Part shown: positions 20,421 through 29,400 of the stretch, piece by piece | Layout: each line of letters starts with the position of its first letter | Position numbering within the stretch: the first letter of the stretch is position 1 | Source of the DNA: an uncultured Collinsella sp. | GTDB lineage: Bacteria; Actinomycetota; Coriobacteriia; Coriobacteriales; Coriobacteriaceae | Assembly: GCA_958451615.1 (NCBI GenBank) | Contig: CAUDQR010000005.1 | Span: 1 to 64,000, forward strand | Length of the DNA stretch: 64,000 nt | Direction of reading: 5' to 3' | The notes under the pieces: model-generated | Told to the model about the DNA's origin: nothing | Seen by the model: only the letters and a program-made list of their open reading frames with translations | The model's database searches: none | Program-made: the position numbers and the translations under genes

Positions 20421-20948
20421 ATGCGCCACTACCTGCGCGGTCTAGCGGCCCTGATCGAAGAGGGTCACACCGATGAGGCACTCGAGCGCATCGACGCGCT
20501 CTGCGAGACCAACGACCGCACCGCCGTGCGCCGCTACTGCGCCAACGAAACGGTCAACATTGCGCTCTCGTCGCTTTCCGCGGACATCAACGCGCACGGC
20601 ATCACCGCCGACCTGCACGCCGCCGTGCCCGAAACCGTCCACGTGGGCGATGTCGATCTATTCAGTGTGGTATCGAACGCCCTGGACAATGCCATCGCCG
20701 CGGCGAGCGCCGCCCCCGAAGGCAAGCGGTTTGTCGACCTGGACCTTCGCTACGAAGACGGTCAGCTTCTATTGCTGGTTTCCAACACGTTTGGCCGTGC
20801 GCCGCACATGGTCGACGGCATGCCCGTGACTCAGCACACTGGGCACGGCTTTGGCACCAAGAGCATTATGCTTGCCGTCGAGCGCATGAACGGCAACTGC
20901 CAGTTCCGCATTAACGGCGACCGGTTTGAGCTGCGCGCCGTGATGTAG
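20421..20948 (+). pseudogene. C-terminal fragment of an AgrC-type sensor histidine kinase
   Basis: 175 residues. It opens with an H-box-like MRHYLRGLAALIEEG, then a GHKL ATPase with the N-box DLFSVVSNALDNAIAAA and a glycine box in TGHGFGTKSI. The N-terminal membrane sensor is missing: a TGA lies two codons before the ATG and no ribosome site is seen. With IS debris close by, it is most likely the stump of a deleted peptide-sensing kinase. A stand-alone soluble kinase is possible but less likely. Confidence 0.65.
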
Positions 20949-20966
20949 GGGCTGCCGCCAACCTCG

Positions 20967-21542
20967 CTACAGCGGTGCAGCCGCCGGGGTCAGCTGCTTA
21001 ATGTAGGCCCACATGCGCTGCTTGGCGGCCTTGTCGGTGAGCGCCGCCTCAAAACCGTCGAGCGCCAGCACGCGGCGCCCCTGCACATGGGCGACCAGGC
21101 CGGGCTTGAGCATGGCGGTGTCAAAGTCATCAATTGCCACAAGCATATCGGCATAGGTCTCGCGCATGACATCGGCCGCACTGTTGTCCAGCAGCAGCAC
21201 CGCCTCGGGGTCCAAGGTCTCCAGCGCCTCGCGGAACAGGTCGCACGTCAGGGCCTCGCCCGCCGCGACCGCTCCGTCGCCCGCGCCGGCGACGCTTGCC
21301 AGCACACAAAAATCCTCGGGGGCATATCCGATGGCACCGAGCGCCTTGCGCAACGCGGCGCCATCCGCGCCGGCGGCCAGCTCGCCGCCCGAGCACTCGG
21401 CTTCATCCAAATCGCCTTTGACCAGCACAATCGGCGAGCACGCGTTGCCCGCGATACGCACACCGCGATCTGCAAGCGACGCGAGCTCCTGCTCGGTCGC
21501 CTGAGCGATGGCTTCTTTTTTCTGGCTTTGTGACGTGGGCAT
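20967..21542 (-). CDS. Hypothetical soluble protein
   Basis: 191 residues from ATG 21542, with GGAGAGCGC just before it. Alpha/beta composition, no membrane segment. The stretch GGELAAGADGAALRKALGAIGYAPEDF and the strand EAVLLLDNSAADVM weakly recall the uracil-DNA glycosylase superfamily fold, but the catalytic motifs are not recognisable, so I give no function. It is convergent with the kinase fragment and divergent from trxA. Confidence 0.6.
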   Translation of the reverse strand: MPTSQSQKKEAIAQATEQELASLADRGVRIAGNACSPIVLVKGDLDEAECSGGELAAGADGAALRKALGAIGYAPEDFCVLASVAGAGDGAVAAGEALTCDLFREALETLDPEAVLLLDNSAADVMRETYADMLVAIDDFDTAMLKPGLVAHVQGRRVLALDGFEAALTDKAAKQRMWAYIKQLTPAAAPL

Positions 21543-21678
21543 GCGCTCTCCAATCGTTTGCGTGCCCACCATTATATAAAAGAGCCGCCCGCGAGTGGTT
21601 GCTTTGCGGGCCGCTGGGTATAAGCACGGTCGTACTGAGTTTTACGCGGCCGAGCCGCGTCGTATTATGGAGGTCACC

Positions 21679-21999
21679 ATGGCTGACATTAAGCAGATTA
21701 CCCCCGAGAACTTCGGCGCTGTCGTCAACGATAGCCTGCCCGTACTGGTTGATTTTTGGGCCCCGTGGTGCGGCCCCTGCCGCTCGCTCTCGCCCATCGT
21801 AGACGAGGTTGCCGACGAGCTGGCCGGCAAGTTGGCTGTGGCCAAGTGCAACGTCGACGACAACCAGGACCTGGCCATGAAGTATGGCGTCATGAGCATC
21901 CCCACGCTGATTGTGTTTAAGAACGGCGAGGAGATCGACCGCTCGGTCGGCGCTCTGCCCAAGGCGAGGCTGCAGGCGCTGCTGGAGAAGCATCTGTAA
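21679..21999 (+). CDS. trxA: Thioredoxin
   Basis: 106-residue cytosolic disulfide reductase with WCGPC at 30-34 in VDFWAPWCGPCRSLSPI, and the cis-proline in VMSIPTLIVFKNGE. GGAGGTCACC precedes the ATG at 21679; an in-frame upstream ATG would only add residues outside the fold. Monocistronic, followed by a terminator at 22111. Confidence 0.96.
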   Translation: MADIKQITPENFGAVVNDSLPVLVDFWAPWCGPCRSLSPIVDEVADELAGKLAVAKCNVDDNQDLAMKYGVMSIPTLIVFKNGEEIDRSVGALPKARLQALLEKHL

Positions 22000-22110
22000 T
22001 ACGCTTGTTACTTACCCGCCGTCCATGAGCGGTTTTGTACCGCTCGCCGGACTGCCGGGTGCGGCGCGTGCGACCACGGATAGTATGGTAGTCACAAACA
22101 GCCCCCAGTG

Positions 22111-22143
22111 AACGGGTGCGAGTCGCACAGACTCGCACCCGTT
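22111..22143 (+). terminator. Intrinsic terminator between trxA and the nikR unit
   Basis: AACGGGTGCGAGT pairs with ACTCGCACCCGTT over 13 bp, then TTCTT. Confidence 0.8.
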
Positions 22144-22220
22144 TTCTTATGCAGTGGCGCGCAGAGCGGGCGTAGTAAAATCTGAACCACCATATCGCCC
22201 CGTACAAAAGGAGACTCCCC

Positions 22221-22469
22221 ATGCATGACGTCGGAATGAACATGAGCCAGCTTGCCATGAGCGTCAAGCAGGTCGACGACACCATTGAGCTCGCTCACGA
22301 GTGGAGCCATCAGCTGCTGCATGCGACCGAGAACTTTGACATGGAGCGCATTGGCGCCAAGCTCGAGGCCGCCATGGCGGCACTCCACGAGGCGCACGAT
22401 GCGCTCGAGGGCTACGAGGAGGCCATCGAGGCCGACCACAACTCCGTCGGCTCTGTGAAACTGGTGTAA
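22221..22469 (+). CDS. Small helical protein upstream of nikR
   Basis: 82 residues, mostly helical and acidic, with scattered His (MHDVGMNMSQ...HEWSHQLLH...EAIEADHNS). AAAAGGAGA precedes the ATG. Its stop is one base before the nikR start, so the two are cotranscribed and probably coupled. The position and histidines suggest a link with nickel, but no family is recognised. Confidence 0.7.
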   Translation: MHDVGMNMSQLAMSVKQVDDTIELAHEWSHQLLHATENFDMERIGAKLEAAMAALHEAHDALEGYEEAIEADHNSVGSVKLV

Positions 22470-22470
22470 C

Positions 22471-22965
22471 GTGGCCGAGCACGAGCACGCGCACAATCAC
22501 GGTGCGGACGACGATGCAAGCTGCCGCTACAGCGGCTCCAGCTCCGAGCTGGTCCGCTTTTCGGTCACCGCGCCCGACGACCTGCTGCGCCGCTTTGACG
22601 AGCAGATCGCGCGCCGCGGTGACGTGGCTAACCGATCCGAGGCCGTACGCGATCTGATTCGCGCCTCGATCGCCAAGGAGCAGATGCGCACGCCCGACGA
22701 GCAGGTCATCGGTTCGCTCACCATGATCTATGACCACCATACCGGCGATCTGACGCGCCGTCTGGACGAGGTGCAGCACGACTACACCGACGAGATTGTC
22801 TCGACCATGCACGTGCATCTGGACCACCACAACTGCCTGGAGATTCTGGCGCTCAAGGGTCGCGGCAAACGCGTCTATGAGCTAGCGGACCGGTTGCTGG
22901 GACTGCGCGGCGTTAAGCACGGCGAGCTCACCTGCGCCGCCACCAAGCAGAGCCTGGGGCTGTAG
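22471..22965 (+). CDS. nikR: Nickel-responsive regulator NikR
   Basis: 164 residues. A ribbon-helix-helix DNA-binding domain (about 27-65, LVRFSVTAPDDLLRRFDEQI...NRSEAVRDLIR) is followed by an ACT-like Ni-binding domain with family ligands in YDHHT, HVHLDHHNCLE. The N-terminus is extended by a His-rich tail (MAEHEHAHNHGADDD) that could bind extra Ni. GTG start coupled to the preceding ORF. It lies directly before the hyp genes, so it plausibly adjusts Ni supply for NiFe-hydrogenase. Confidence 0.93.
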   Translation: MAEHEHAHNHGADDDASCRYSGSSSELVRFSVTAPDDLLRRFDEQIARRGDVANRSEAVRDLIRASIAKEQMRTPDEQVIGSLTMIYDHHTGDLTRRLDEVQHDYTDEIVSTMHVHLDHHNCLEILALKGRGKRVYELADRLLGLRGVKHGELTCAATKQSLGL

Positions 22966-22984
22966 CGGGATTTCCCGCAGCGCA

Positions 22985-23063
22985 CCTGCCAAAAAGGGAC
23001 AGGTTTGTTTTGGCAGGTTTAGAAGTTTTACCGACCAAAATAAACCTGTCCCTTTTTGGTCGG
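22985..23063. repeat. Paired palindromes between nikR and hypF
   Basis: Hairpin 1 (22985-23017) has arms CCTGCCAAAA/TTTTGGCAGG around GGGACAGG; hairpin 2 (23031-23063) has CCGACCAAAA/TTTTTGGTCGG around CCTGTCCC. The two are inverted copies in which TGCC/GGCA became GACC/GGTC, keeping pairing. Confidence 0.8.
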
Positions 23064-23083
23064 TTTTGACGAGGGGAAGCCAC

Positions 23084-25537
23084 ATGCGGCATGTGCATAT
23101 TCATGTGACGGGCATTGTGCAGGGCGTTGGCATGCGGCCATTTGTGTATCGCGAGGCTATGGCGCATGGCATCTGCGGCTGGGTGCTCAACGCGGGCGAT
23201 GGCGTACACATCGAGGCGCATGCTTTGAGCGAGGCGCTCGACGAATTTGTCACCGCGCTGTCGGAGCACGCGCCGGCCGCAGCCCGCGTTGAGCATGTCG
23301 CTGTTGCAGACCTGGAGCCCGACGCTTGGGATGCCGACGATGAGCAGGTCTTTCGTATTGTAGCGTCACAGGATCAGACCGTGCACACGACGCTCATCTC
23401 CCCCGATATCGCCACCTGTGACGACTGCCTGCGCGAACTGTTCGACCCCGCCGACCGTCGCTATCACTACCCCTTTATCAACTGCACCAACTGCGGGCCG
23501 CGCTTTACCATCATCCGGTCGCTGCCTTATGACCGAGCGGCCACGTCGATGGATTGCTTTCCTATGTGCCCCGAGTGCGCTGCAGAGTATGGCGACCCGC
23601 TTGACCGGCGCTTTCATGCGCAGCCCGATGCCTGCTTTGACTGCGGGCCACATATTACCTGGCGCGAGGCGGCGGGCGACATGGAGCTCGAGGGCTCGGG
23701 GGCGATGCCGGCCGTCGGCAGCACGCGCGAAACCAGCGATGCCATTATTGACCGCTGTGTCGAGCTGCTGGCCAGCGGCGGTATTGTCGCCATCAAGGGG
23801 CTGGGCGGATTCCATCTGGCCTGCAACGCCGCCAATGAGCAGGCGGTGGTCGAGCTGCGCCGTCGCAAGCGCCGCAGCAACAAGCCGCTTGCCGTTATGG
23901 TGCGCAGCCTTGCCGATACTGAACGCCTGTGCCATGTCGATGATGCCGAGCGCGACTTGCTGGCCGGCAGCATCCGCCCCATTGTGCTGCTGCGCCGCCG
24001 TGTTGTTGGCGAGGGAGATTCCCCCGACGGCCTTACACTCGCGCCATCCGTCGCGCACGATCTACCCGATCTCGGCGTCATGCTCCCCTATACACCGCTT
24101 CAGCATCTGCTGCTTGCAGCTGCCTCGTCGCATGGCATGCACGCGCTGGTCATGACCAGCGGAAACCTGAGCGAGGAACCTATCGAGACCGACGATGCCC
24201 TTGCATGGGAACATCTTGTTGCCGCCGGCATCGCCGACGCGCTACTTGGCAACGACCGTGCGATTCTCTCACGCTACGACGACTCCGTGGTACGTGTGGT
24301 CGACGGCACCGTCATGCCTGTGCGTCGCGCACGCGGATATGCGCCGCAACCGTTGTCGCTGCCGGCGCTCGACGGCACTGCACCCTGCGTGCTCGCCTGC
24401 GGGCCGCAGCAAAAAGCCACGATCGCGCTCACGCGCGAGGACGCCGACGGCCATGTGGCCTGTTTTGTGTCGCAGCATATCGGCGATGTCGAAAACGGCG
24501 CGACCTTCGATGCCTGGAGCGCCGCCCGCGCACGTCTAGAAAACCTCTTTGACCTGACGCCTGCCGCCCTGGCATGCGACATGCATCCCAACTATCTATC
24601 GAGCCAGTGGGCGCGTGAGCGGGCACGGGAGCACAGTCTGCCGCTAATCGAAATCCAGCATCATCATGCGCACATCGCGAGCGTAATGGCAGAGGCGATT
24701 GTCGCTGGCCGGATTGCGCCTGATGCACGCGTCCTCGGTATTGCCTTCGATGGTACGGGTGCCGGCACCGACGGCACCATATGGGGCGGTGAGTTTCTTA
24801 TCGCCGGCCTTGCCGATTTTGAACGCGCCGCGCACCTGCGCACCTGGGCGCTGCCAGGCGGAGCCACATCCGTGCGCGATGCCCGGCGCAATGCCTTTGC
24901 CCTGCTGAGCGAGCTCGGCCTGCTCGAGCATCCGGGTGCCGCGGGGCTATTGGGCACCCTCGACGAGCAAACACGCAGCGTGACAGCCACCATGATCGAG
25001 CGCGGCATCAACAGCCCGCGTACCAGCAGCATGGGGCGTCTCTTTGATGCCGCGGCAGCGATTCTGGGCATCTGCGACAAGGCAACCTACGAAGGCGAAC
25101 CCGCCATAGAACTCGAAGCCGCCGCCTGGCGCGCGCTCGACGGTAAGACCGTTCGTCTCGACGGCAATCATACGGGCGTATTCACGTCTGCCGACGACTC
25201 CCCCATCTTGGACCCCCAACCGCTCATCGAAGCTCTTCTGAATGGAATCGAGGCAGGCGCGCCGGCCGACAGGCTCGCGCTCGACTTCCATATCGCCATC
25301 GTGCGCTCTTCGGCACGAATCGCACGCGAAATCTGCGCGCGCGAAGGCCTCGATACCGTCGCGCTCTCGGGCGGTGTGTTCATGAACCGGCTTTTGCTTC
25401 AGCTCCTTACCCACGAACTCAAAGACGCCGGTCTTGCCGTCTTGGTCCCCCACGCTGTACCCGCCAACGACGGCTGCATCGCCTACGGTCAGGCCGCCAT
25501 CGCTCGCGCTCGCCTCGCGCAGACGGCGTTGCGATAG
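23084..25537 (+). CDS. hypF: Carbamoyltransferase HypF
   Basis: Makes the carbamoyl group, from carbamoyl phosphate and ATP, that becomes the CN ligands of the NiFe site; passes it to HypE. 817 residues. Acylphosphatase domain at 1-90 (HIHVTGIVQGVGMRPFVYR), a double zinc finger (CDDC, CTNCG, CPEC, CFDCG) about 110-185, a YrdC-like domain about 210-400, and a Kae1-like domain with HHHAHIASVMAE and a GVFMNR ending. The ATG at 23084 follows GAGGGG; an upstream TTG is unlikely. First of hypF-C-D-E. Confidence 0.96.
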   Translation: MRHVHIHVTGIVQGVGMRPFVYREAMAHGICGWVLNAGDGVHIEAHALSEALDEFVTALSEHAPAAARVEHVAVADLEPDAWDADDEQVFRIVASQDQTVHTTLISPDIATCDDCLRELFDPADRRYHYPFINCTNCGPRFTIIRSLPYDRAATSMDCFPMCPECAAEYGDPLDRRFHAQPDACFDCGPHITWREAAGDMELEGSGAMPAVGSTRETSDAIIDRCVELLASGGIVAIKGLGGFHLACNAANEQAVVELRRRKRRSNKPLAVMVRSLADTERLCHVDDAERDLLAGSIRPIVLLRRRVVGEGDSPDGLTLAPSVAHDLPDLGVMLPYTPLQHLLLAAASSHGMHALVMTSGNLSEEPIETDDALAWEHLVAAGIADALLGNDRAILSRYDDSVVRVVDGTVMPVRRARGYAPQPLSLPALDGTAPCVLACGPQQKATIALTREDADGHVACFVSQHIGDVENGATFDAWSAARARLENLFDLTPAALACDMHPNYLSSQWARERAREHSLPLIEIQHHHAHIASVMAEAIVAGRIAPDARVLGIAFDGTGAGTDGTIWGGEFLIAGLADFERAAHLRTWALPGGATSVRDARRNAFALLSELGLLEHPGAAGLLGTLDEQTRSVTATMIERGINSPRTSSMGRLFDAAAAILGICDKATYEGEPAIELEAAAWRALDGKTVRLDGNHTGVFTSADDSPILDPQPLIEALLNGIEAGAPADRLALDFHIAIVRSSARIAREICAREGLDTVALSGGVFMNRLLLQLLTHELKDAGLAVLVPHAVPANDGCIAYGQAAIARARLAQTALR

Positions 25538-25668
25538 GCTGTTTTGCCAGCCTGCGCGCCGCCGTCTCACAGGTGTAACGCGTTTGCTCGTGACTCCCGC
25601 GAGCGCTACCATCAACTGATGGGTAATTAGGCGCCTATCCAGCGCAAAACGTATAAAAGGGGAACATT

Positions 25669-25929
25669 ATGTGCCTTGCCGTTCCCGGTAAAGTGGTCAA
25701 ACGCGACGACGACCTTAAGGCGACCGTCGACATGATGGGCATCGAGCGCCCCGTTTCGCTGCGCCTCGTGCCGACGGCACAGGTAGGCGACTATATTCTC
25801 GTGCACGCCGGCTTTGGCATTCAGATTGTCGACGAGCAGGAAGCCCAAGAGACACTCGAGCTCGTCAATACCATGACCGAGCTGGCCAAAGAGGACCAAC
25901 TCGCCACCAACCCAGCCGAGGCATACTAG
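25669..25929 (+). CDS. hypC: Hydrogenase maturation chaperone HypC
   Basis: 86 residues. The essential N-terminal cysteine is present in MCLAVPGKV, and DYILVHAGFGIQ is family-typical. It works with HypD to carry iron while CN and CO are attached. Its stop overlaps the GTG of hypD (TAGTG). Confidence 0.96.
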   Translation: MCLAVPGKVVKRDDDLKATVDMMGIERPVSLRLVPTAQVGDYILVHAGFGIQIVDEQEAQETLELVNTMTELAKEDQLATNPAEAY

Positions 25930-27041
25930 TGGCGGCGGCGCAGCCGGTTCGCTCCGGTATCGACTTTTCGGCATTTCGTGACCCCAAGCTGGCCCGCGAG
26001 CTCATCGATCGTATTCATGAGCTTGTCGGCAACCGCAGCATCAACCTTATGGAAGTCTGCGGTACGCATACCGTGAGCATTGGCCGCTATGGCTTTCGCT
26101 CCATTATGCCGACGGGGCTCAAACTGCTAAGCGGCCCGGGGTGCCCCGTTTGCGTCACCGCCAACCGCGACATCGATCACGCAATCGCGCTTTCCAACAT
26201 GGACGGCGCCATCATCACCACCTTTGGCGACATGATGCGCGTGCCCGGATCGTCCACCTCGCTTGCCGCGCAAAAGGCGGCGGGGCGCGACATCCGCATC
26301 GTCTACTCTCCGCTCGACGCACTCGACATTGCCGAGCAAAATCCCGAACGCCCGGTCATCTTTATGGGCGTCGGCTTTGAGACCACAACGCCCACCATTG
26401 CCGCCGCTATCCTGGAGGCCGACGCGCGCGGGCTCCAGAACTTCTCGGTCTACTGTGCTCACAAGACCACGCCGCCGGCTCTGCGTGCGATCTCCAACGA
26501 CCCCGAGACCGCCATCAACGGCTTTATCCTGCCTGGTCACGTCGCTACCATCACAGGCCTGGCACCCTTTGGGTTTTTGGTCGATGAGTTCGAGACCCCC
26601 GGCGTAGTCACCGGGTTTGAGCCGGTCGATATCTTGCAGGGCATCTGCATGCTGGTCCAGATGATTGTCGAGCACAGGCCCGCAATCGACAACGCCTACC
26701 GCCGTGGCGTCAATGCAGACGGCAATCCCGTAGCGCGCCAGCTGGTCGAGCAGGTGTTTGAGCCATGCGACACCACGTGGCGCGGGCTGGGGCCGATTGC
26801 GGCTTCGGGTCTTTCCATCCGACCCGAATTCGCGCGCTTTGATGCCGGCGCCCGCTTTGACGTGCCCGTTGAGGCGACGGTCGAGCCACGCGGGTGCCGC
26901 TGCGGCGACGTGCTTCGCGGAGCCATCACACCGAGCGACTGCCCGCTGTTCGGCCACGCATGTACGCCCGAACACCCCGTCGGCCCCTGCATGGTGAGCT
27001 CCGAAGGCAGCTGCGCGGCGTACTTTAGATACCGCGACTAG
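25929..27041 (+). CDS. hypD: Hydrogenase maturation protein HypD
   Basis: 370 residues. Scaffold that carries Fe(CN)2CO with HypC. Motifs: MEVCGTHTVS, GPGCPVCVT, VGFETTTPT, and the C-terminal 4Fe-4S cysteines in CRCGDVL, FGHACTPEHPVGPCMVSSEGSC. GTG start overlaps the hypC stop by one base, so coupled translation. Confidence 0.96.
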   Translation: MAAAQPVRSGIDFSAFRDPKLARELIDRIHELVGNRSINLMEVCGTHTVSIGRYGFRSIMPTGLKLLSGPGCPVCVTANRDIDHAIALSNMDGAIITTFGDMMRVPGSSTSLAAQKAAGRDIRIVYSPLDALDIAEQNPERPVIFMGVGFETTTPTIAAAILEADARGLQNFSVYCAHKTTPPALRAISNDPETAINGFILPGHVATITGLAPFGFLVDEFETPGVVTGFEPVDILQGICMLVQMIVEHRPAIDNAYRRGVNADGNPVARQLVEQVFEPCDTTWRGLGPIAASGLSIRPEFARFDAGARFDVPVEATVEPRGCRCGDVLRGAITPSDCPLFGHACTPEHPVGPCMVSSEGSCAAYFRYRD

Positions 27042-27089
27042 CCCGGACGCCCCCGCGTACCGGCACCACCCACGATTGGAGTTTTCGAT

Positions 27090-28124
27090 ATGTCCCGTAC
27101 TGCCACCGATAGCACTGTCCTGCTGGGCCACGGCTCCGGCGGCCAGATGATGAAGCGCATTATCGATGAGGTCTTTCTGGATGCCTTTGGGTCGCCCGAG
27201 CTGCTTGCGGGCAACGATGCCGGTGTCGCCGCACTGCCCGCAAGCGGGCGAATCGCCATGTCGACCGACAGCTTTGTGGTAACGCCGCAGTTCTTCCCCG
27301 GCGGCAATATCGGCCGACTCGCCGTATGCGGAACCGTCAACGACGTCGCGACCTCGGGCGCTAACGTGCGCTACCTCTCATGCGGCTTTATCCTCGAAGA
27401 GGGCTATCCCATGGACAAGCTGCGCCAGATTGTGCAGACCATGGCCGAAACGGCGCGCGAGGCGGGCGTGTCCATAATCACCGGCGACACCAAGGTGGTC
27501 GAGCGTGGCGGTGCCGACGGCGTCTACATCAATACCGCCGGCGTGGGCGAAGTGCCCGCGGGCGTAACGCTCAGCGGTGCGAACTGTCGGCCCGGCGACG
27601 CCATCCTGGTATCGGGTACGCTAGGCGACCACGGCATCGCCATCATGAGCCAGCGCGAGGGCTTGGCGTTTTCGAGCGACATCGAAAGCGATGCTGCGCC
27701 GCTCAATCATCTGATTGCCGACGTGCTCGCCGCCGCCCCCGACACCCGCTGCTTCCGCGACCCCACGCGCGGCGGCCTGGCATCCACGCTCAACGAGTTT
27801 GCCCAGGCCAGCGGCGTTGCCATGGAGATCGACGAGGATACCGTGCCCGTGCGCCCCGGCGTGCAGGCGGCATGTGAGATGCTCGGCTACGATGTGCTGC
27901 AGGTGGCAAACGAGGGCAAGATGGTTGCCGTGGTGCCGGCCGAGCAAGCCGATGCCGCGCTGGCAGCCATGCGCGCCGCCCGCTACGGCGAGAACGCCGC
28001 CATCATCGGTCGCGTGCTGCCACTTGCCGAGGGCGCCCGTCCCGCCGTGCGCGTACGCACCGGCTGGGGCTCGACCCGTATCCTCGACATGCTTGTGGGA
28101 GAACAACTGCCGAGGATTTGCTAA
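27090..28124 (+). CDS. hypE: Carbamoyl dehydratase HypE
   Basis: 344 residues, PurM/ThiL-like ATP-dependent enzyme that dehydrates its own carbamoylated C-terminal cysteine to a thiocyanate. The required C-terminal PRIC is present. N-terminal GHGSGGQMM and the Asp-rich nucleotide loop GNDAG are visible. Last hyp gene here; no hypA, hypB or hydrogenase subunit lies in the window. Confidence 0.96.
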   Translation: MSRTATDSTVLLGHGSGGQMMKRIIDEVFLDAFGSPELLAGNDAGVAALPASGRIAMSTDSFVVTPQFFPGGNIGRLAVCGTVNDVATSGANVRYLSCGFILEEGYPMDKLRQIVQTMAETAREAGVSIITGDTKVVERGGADGVYINTAGVGEVPAGVTLSGANCRPGDAILVSGTLGDHGIAIMSQREGLAFSSDIESDAAPLNHLIADVLAAAPDTRCFRDPTRGGLASTLNEFAQASGVAMEIDEDTVPVRPGVQAACEMLGYDVLQVANEGKMVAVVPAEQADAALAAMRAARYGENAAIIGRVLPLAEGARPAVRVRTGWGSTRILDMLVGEQLPRIC

Positions 28125-28229
28125 CGACAAAGGCTCAGGGCTATTAAAGATATTCAGATTCCAAACATGCCCGGCACGCATGCCCAGTATCATGGGGTGC
28201 GTTTTACAACTCAAGCGGCAGGAGCACCC

Positions 28230-28898
28230 ATGGCAGCAGCTTTTTCCCATGTGATCTTTGATCTGGATGGCACCATTCTCAACACGCTCGAGGACCTGGC
28301 GGCCGCCAGCAACCATACCTGCGAGATGCACGGCTGGCCCACGTTTGCCGTAGACGAGTACCGCTACAAGGTGGGAAACGGCATGCTCAAGCTGGTCGAG
28401 CGCTTTATGCCCGCCGAGTACGCGGGCGACGGCCGTATGTTTGAGCAGACGCTTGCCGAGTTTAGGGCCTATTACGGCGAGCACAAGGAGGACCACACCT
28501 CACCCTACGCCGGCACGATTGAGATGCTCGACCGTCTGCGCACAGCGGGCGTTCAGCTTGCCGTGCTCACCAACAAGGATCATGTTTCGGCAGCCCCGCT
28601 TATCGAGAAATACTTTGGCCCCGATCGCTTTGCGCTGGTACAGGGCCGTGTGGGCGCATTTCCGCCCAAGCCCGAGGCACCCGTCACGTTGCATGTGATG
28701 AAAGAGCTGGGCGCCGATCCGGCAACCACGCTCTATGTGGGCGATTCGAATGTCGATGTTCTGACCGGCCACAACGCCGGCCTTAAGAGCGCGGGCGTCA
28801 GCTGGGGCTTCCGCGGCCGCGCAGAGCTGGAAGCCGCCGGCGCCGACTACGTGGTAGATACGCAGGACGAACTCGCCGAGCTAATCTTGGGCGAGTAG
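28230..28898 (+). CDS. gph: HAD hydrolase, phosphoglycolate phosphatase-like
   Basis: 222 residues. HAD motif I IFDLDGTILNT, motif II VLTNK, motif III Lys in PPKPE, motif IV VGDSNVD. The alpha-helical cap (about 20-85) fits the Gph/PGP subfamily; substrate unproven. ATG 28230 follows AGGAGCACCC; an upstream in-frame ATG lacks a ribosome site. Confidence 0.85.
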   Translation: MAAAFSHVIFDLDGTILNTLEDLAAASNHTCEMHGWPTFAVDEYRYKVGNGMLKLVERFMPAEYAGDGRMFEQTLAEFRAYYGEHKEDHTSPYAGTIEMLDRLRTAGVQLAVLTNKDHVSAAPLIEKYFGPDRFALVQGRVGAFPPKPEAPVTLHVMKELGADPATTLYVGDSNVDVLTGHNAGLKSAGVSWGFRGRAELEAAGADYVVDTQDELAELILGE

Positions 28899-28939
28899 CG
28901 AGCGACACCGCTTAACGCAGCTGCGACAATTCTTCCACG

Positions 28940-29113
28940 CGGAAAGTGCATCCCGTTTTGGAGCTCCGAAATGGGATGCACTTTCCGTTTGAGGCGCGTC
29001 GGGGAAACCGTATCCCGTTTCAGAGCAATATTCCGGGTCGCGGTTTCCGCAACCCGCCCCATCCGGAAACCGCGACCCGGAATTCGGCCAAAAAACCGGG
29101 TCGCATTTTCCCG
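28940..29113. repeat. TTCCGGGWYGCRGTTTCCG repeat array, second locus
   Basis: A perfect 19-bp inverted pair TTCCGGGTCGCGGTTTCCG (29031-29049) and complement (29063-29081), plus a further hairpin CGGAAAGTGCATCCC...GGGATGCACTTTCCG at 28940-28987 that may terminate the upstream gene, and a third unit at 29096. Same family as 12187-12350. It fills the first half of the 502-base gap after the phosphatase gene. Confidence 0.8.
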
Positions 29114-29245
29114 AGCATTTGATACGGCGTTGATACAAGGAGTGTCCCCAACTGCCGGCAGAAAAGGAACGTCCCCAAGCACCGCCTTCCCAATGACTAC
29201 TCCAGCGATGGTAACGTCACGGGTAGAGGACGGACAGCGAGCGAC

Positions 29246-29335
29246 GTCCAGGACGAACAAGTTGGCATGAAAAAGGCGAGGCATAGACCTTCTGGTCATG
29301 CCTCGCCTTTTGAATGACAAATTGTCGTCCTGGGC
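29246..29335. ncRNA. Candidate structured RNA element, copy B
   Basis: Same architecture as 12892-12989. Outer arms GTCCAGGACGA/TCGTCCTGGGC; ACAA/TTGT; stem TTGGCAT/ATGACAA with one mismatch; GAAA facing TTGA; apical stem of about 17 bp closed by GACC-TTCT-GGTC. A tail hairpin CGGCGTTTTGGT-type (CGGCGTTTGGTAAAACGCCG, 29359-29378) follows, shared with copy C. It lies between convergent genes. The apical stem could also act as a terminator. Confidence 0.5.
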
Positions 29336-29400
29336 GGCGCGCAGCGTCGAGCAGTTGCGGCGTTTGGTAAAACGCCGTAACGAACTACCGCGTAACTCCC

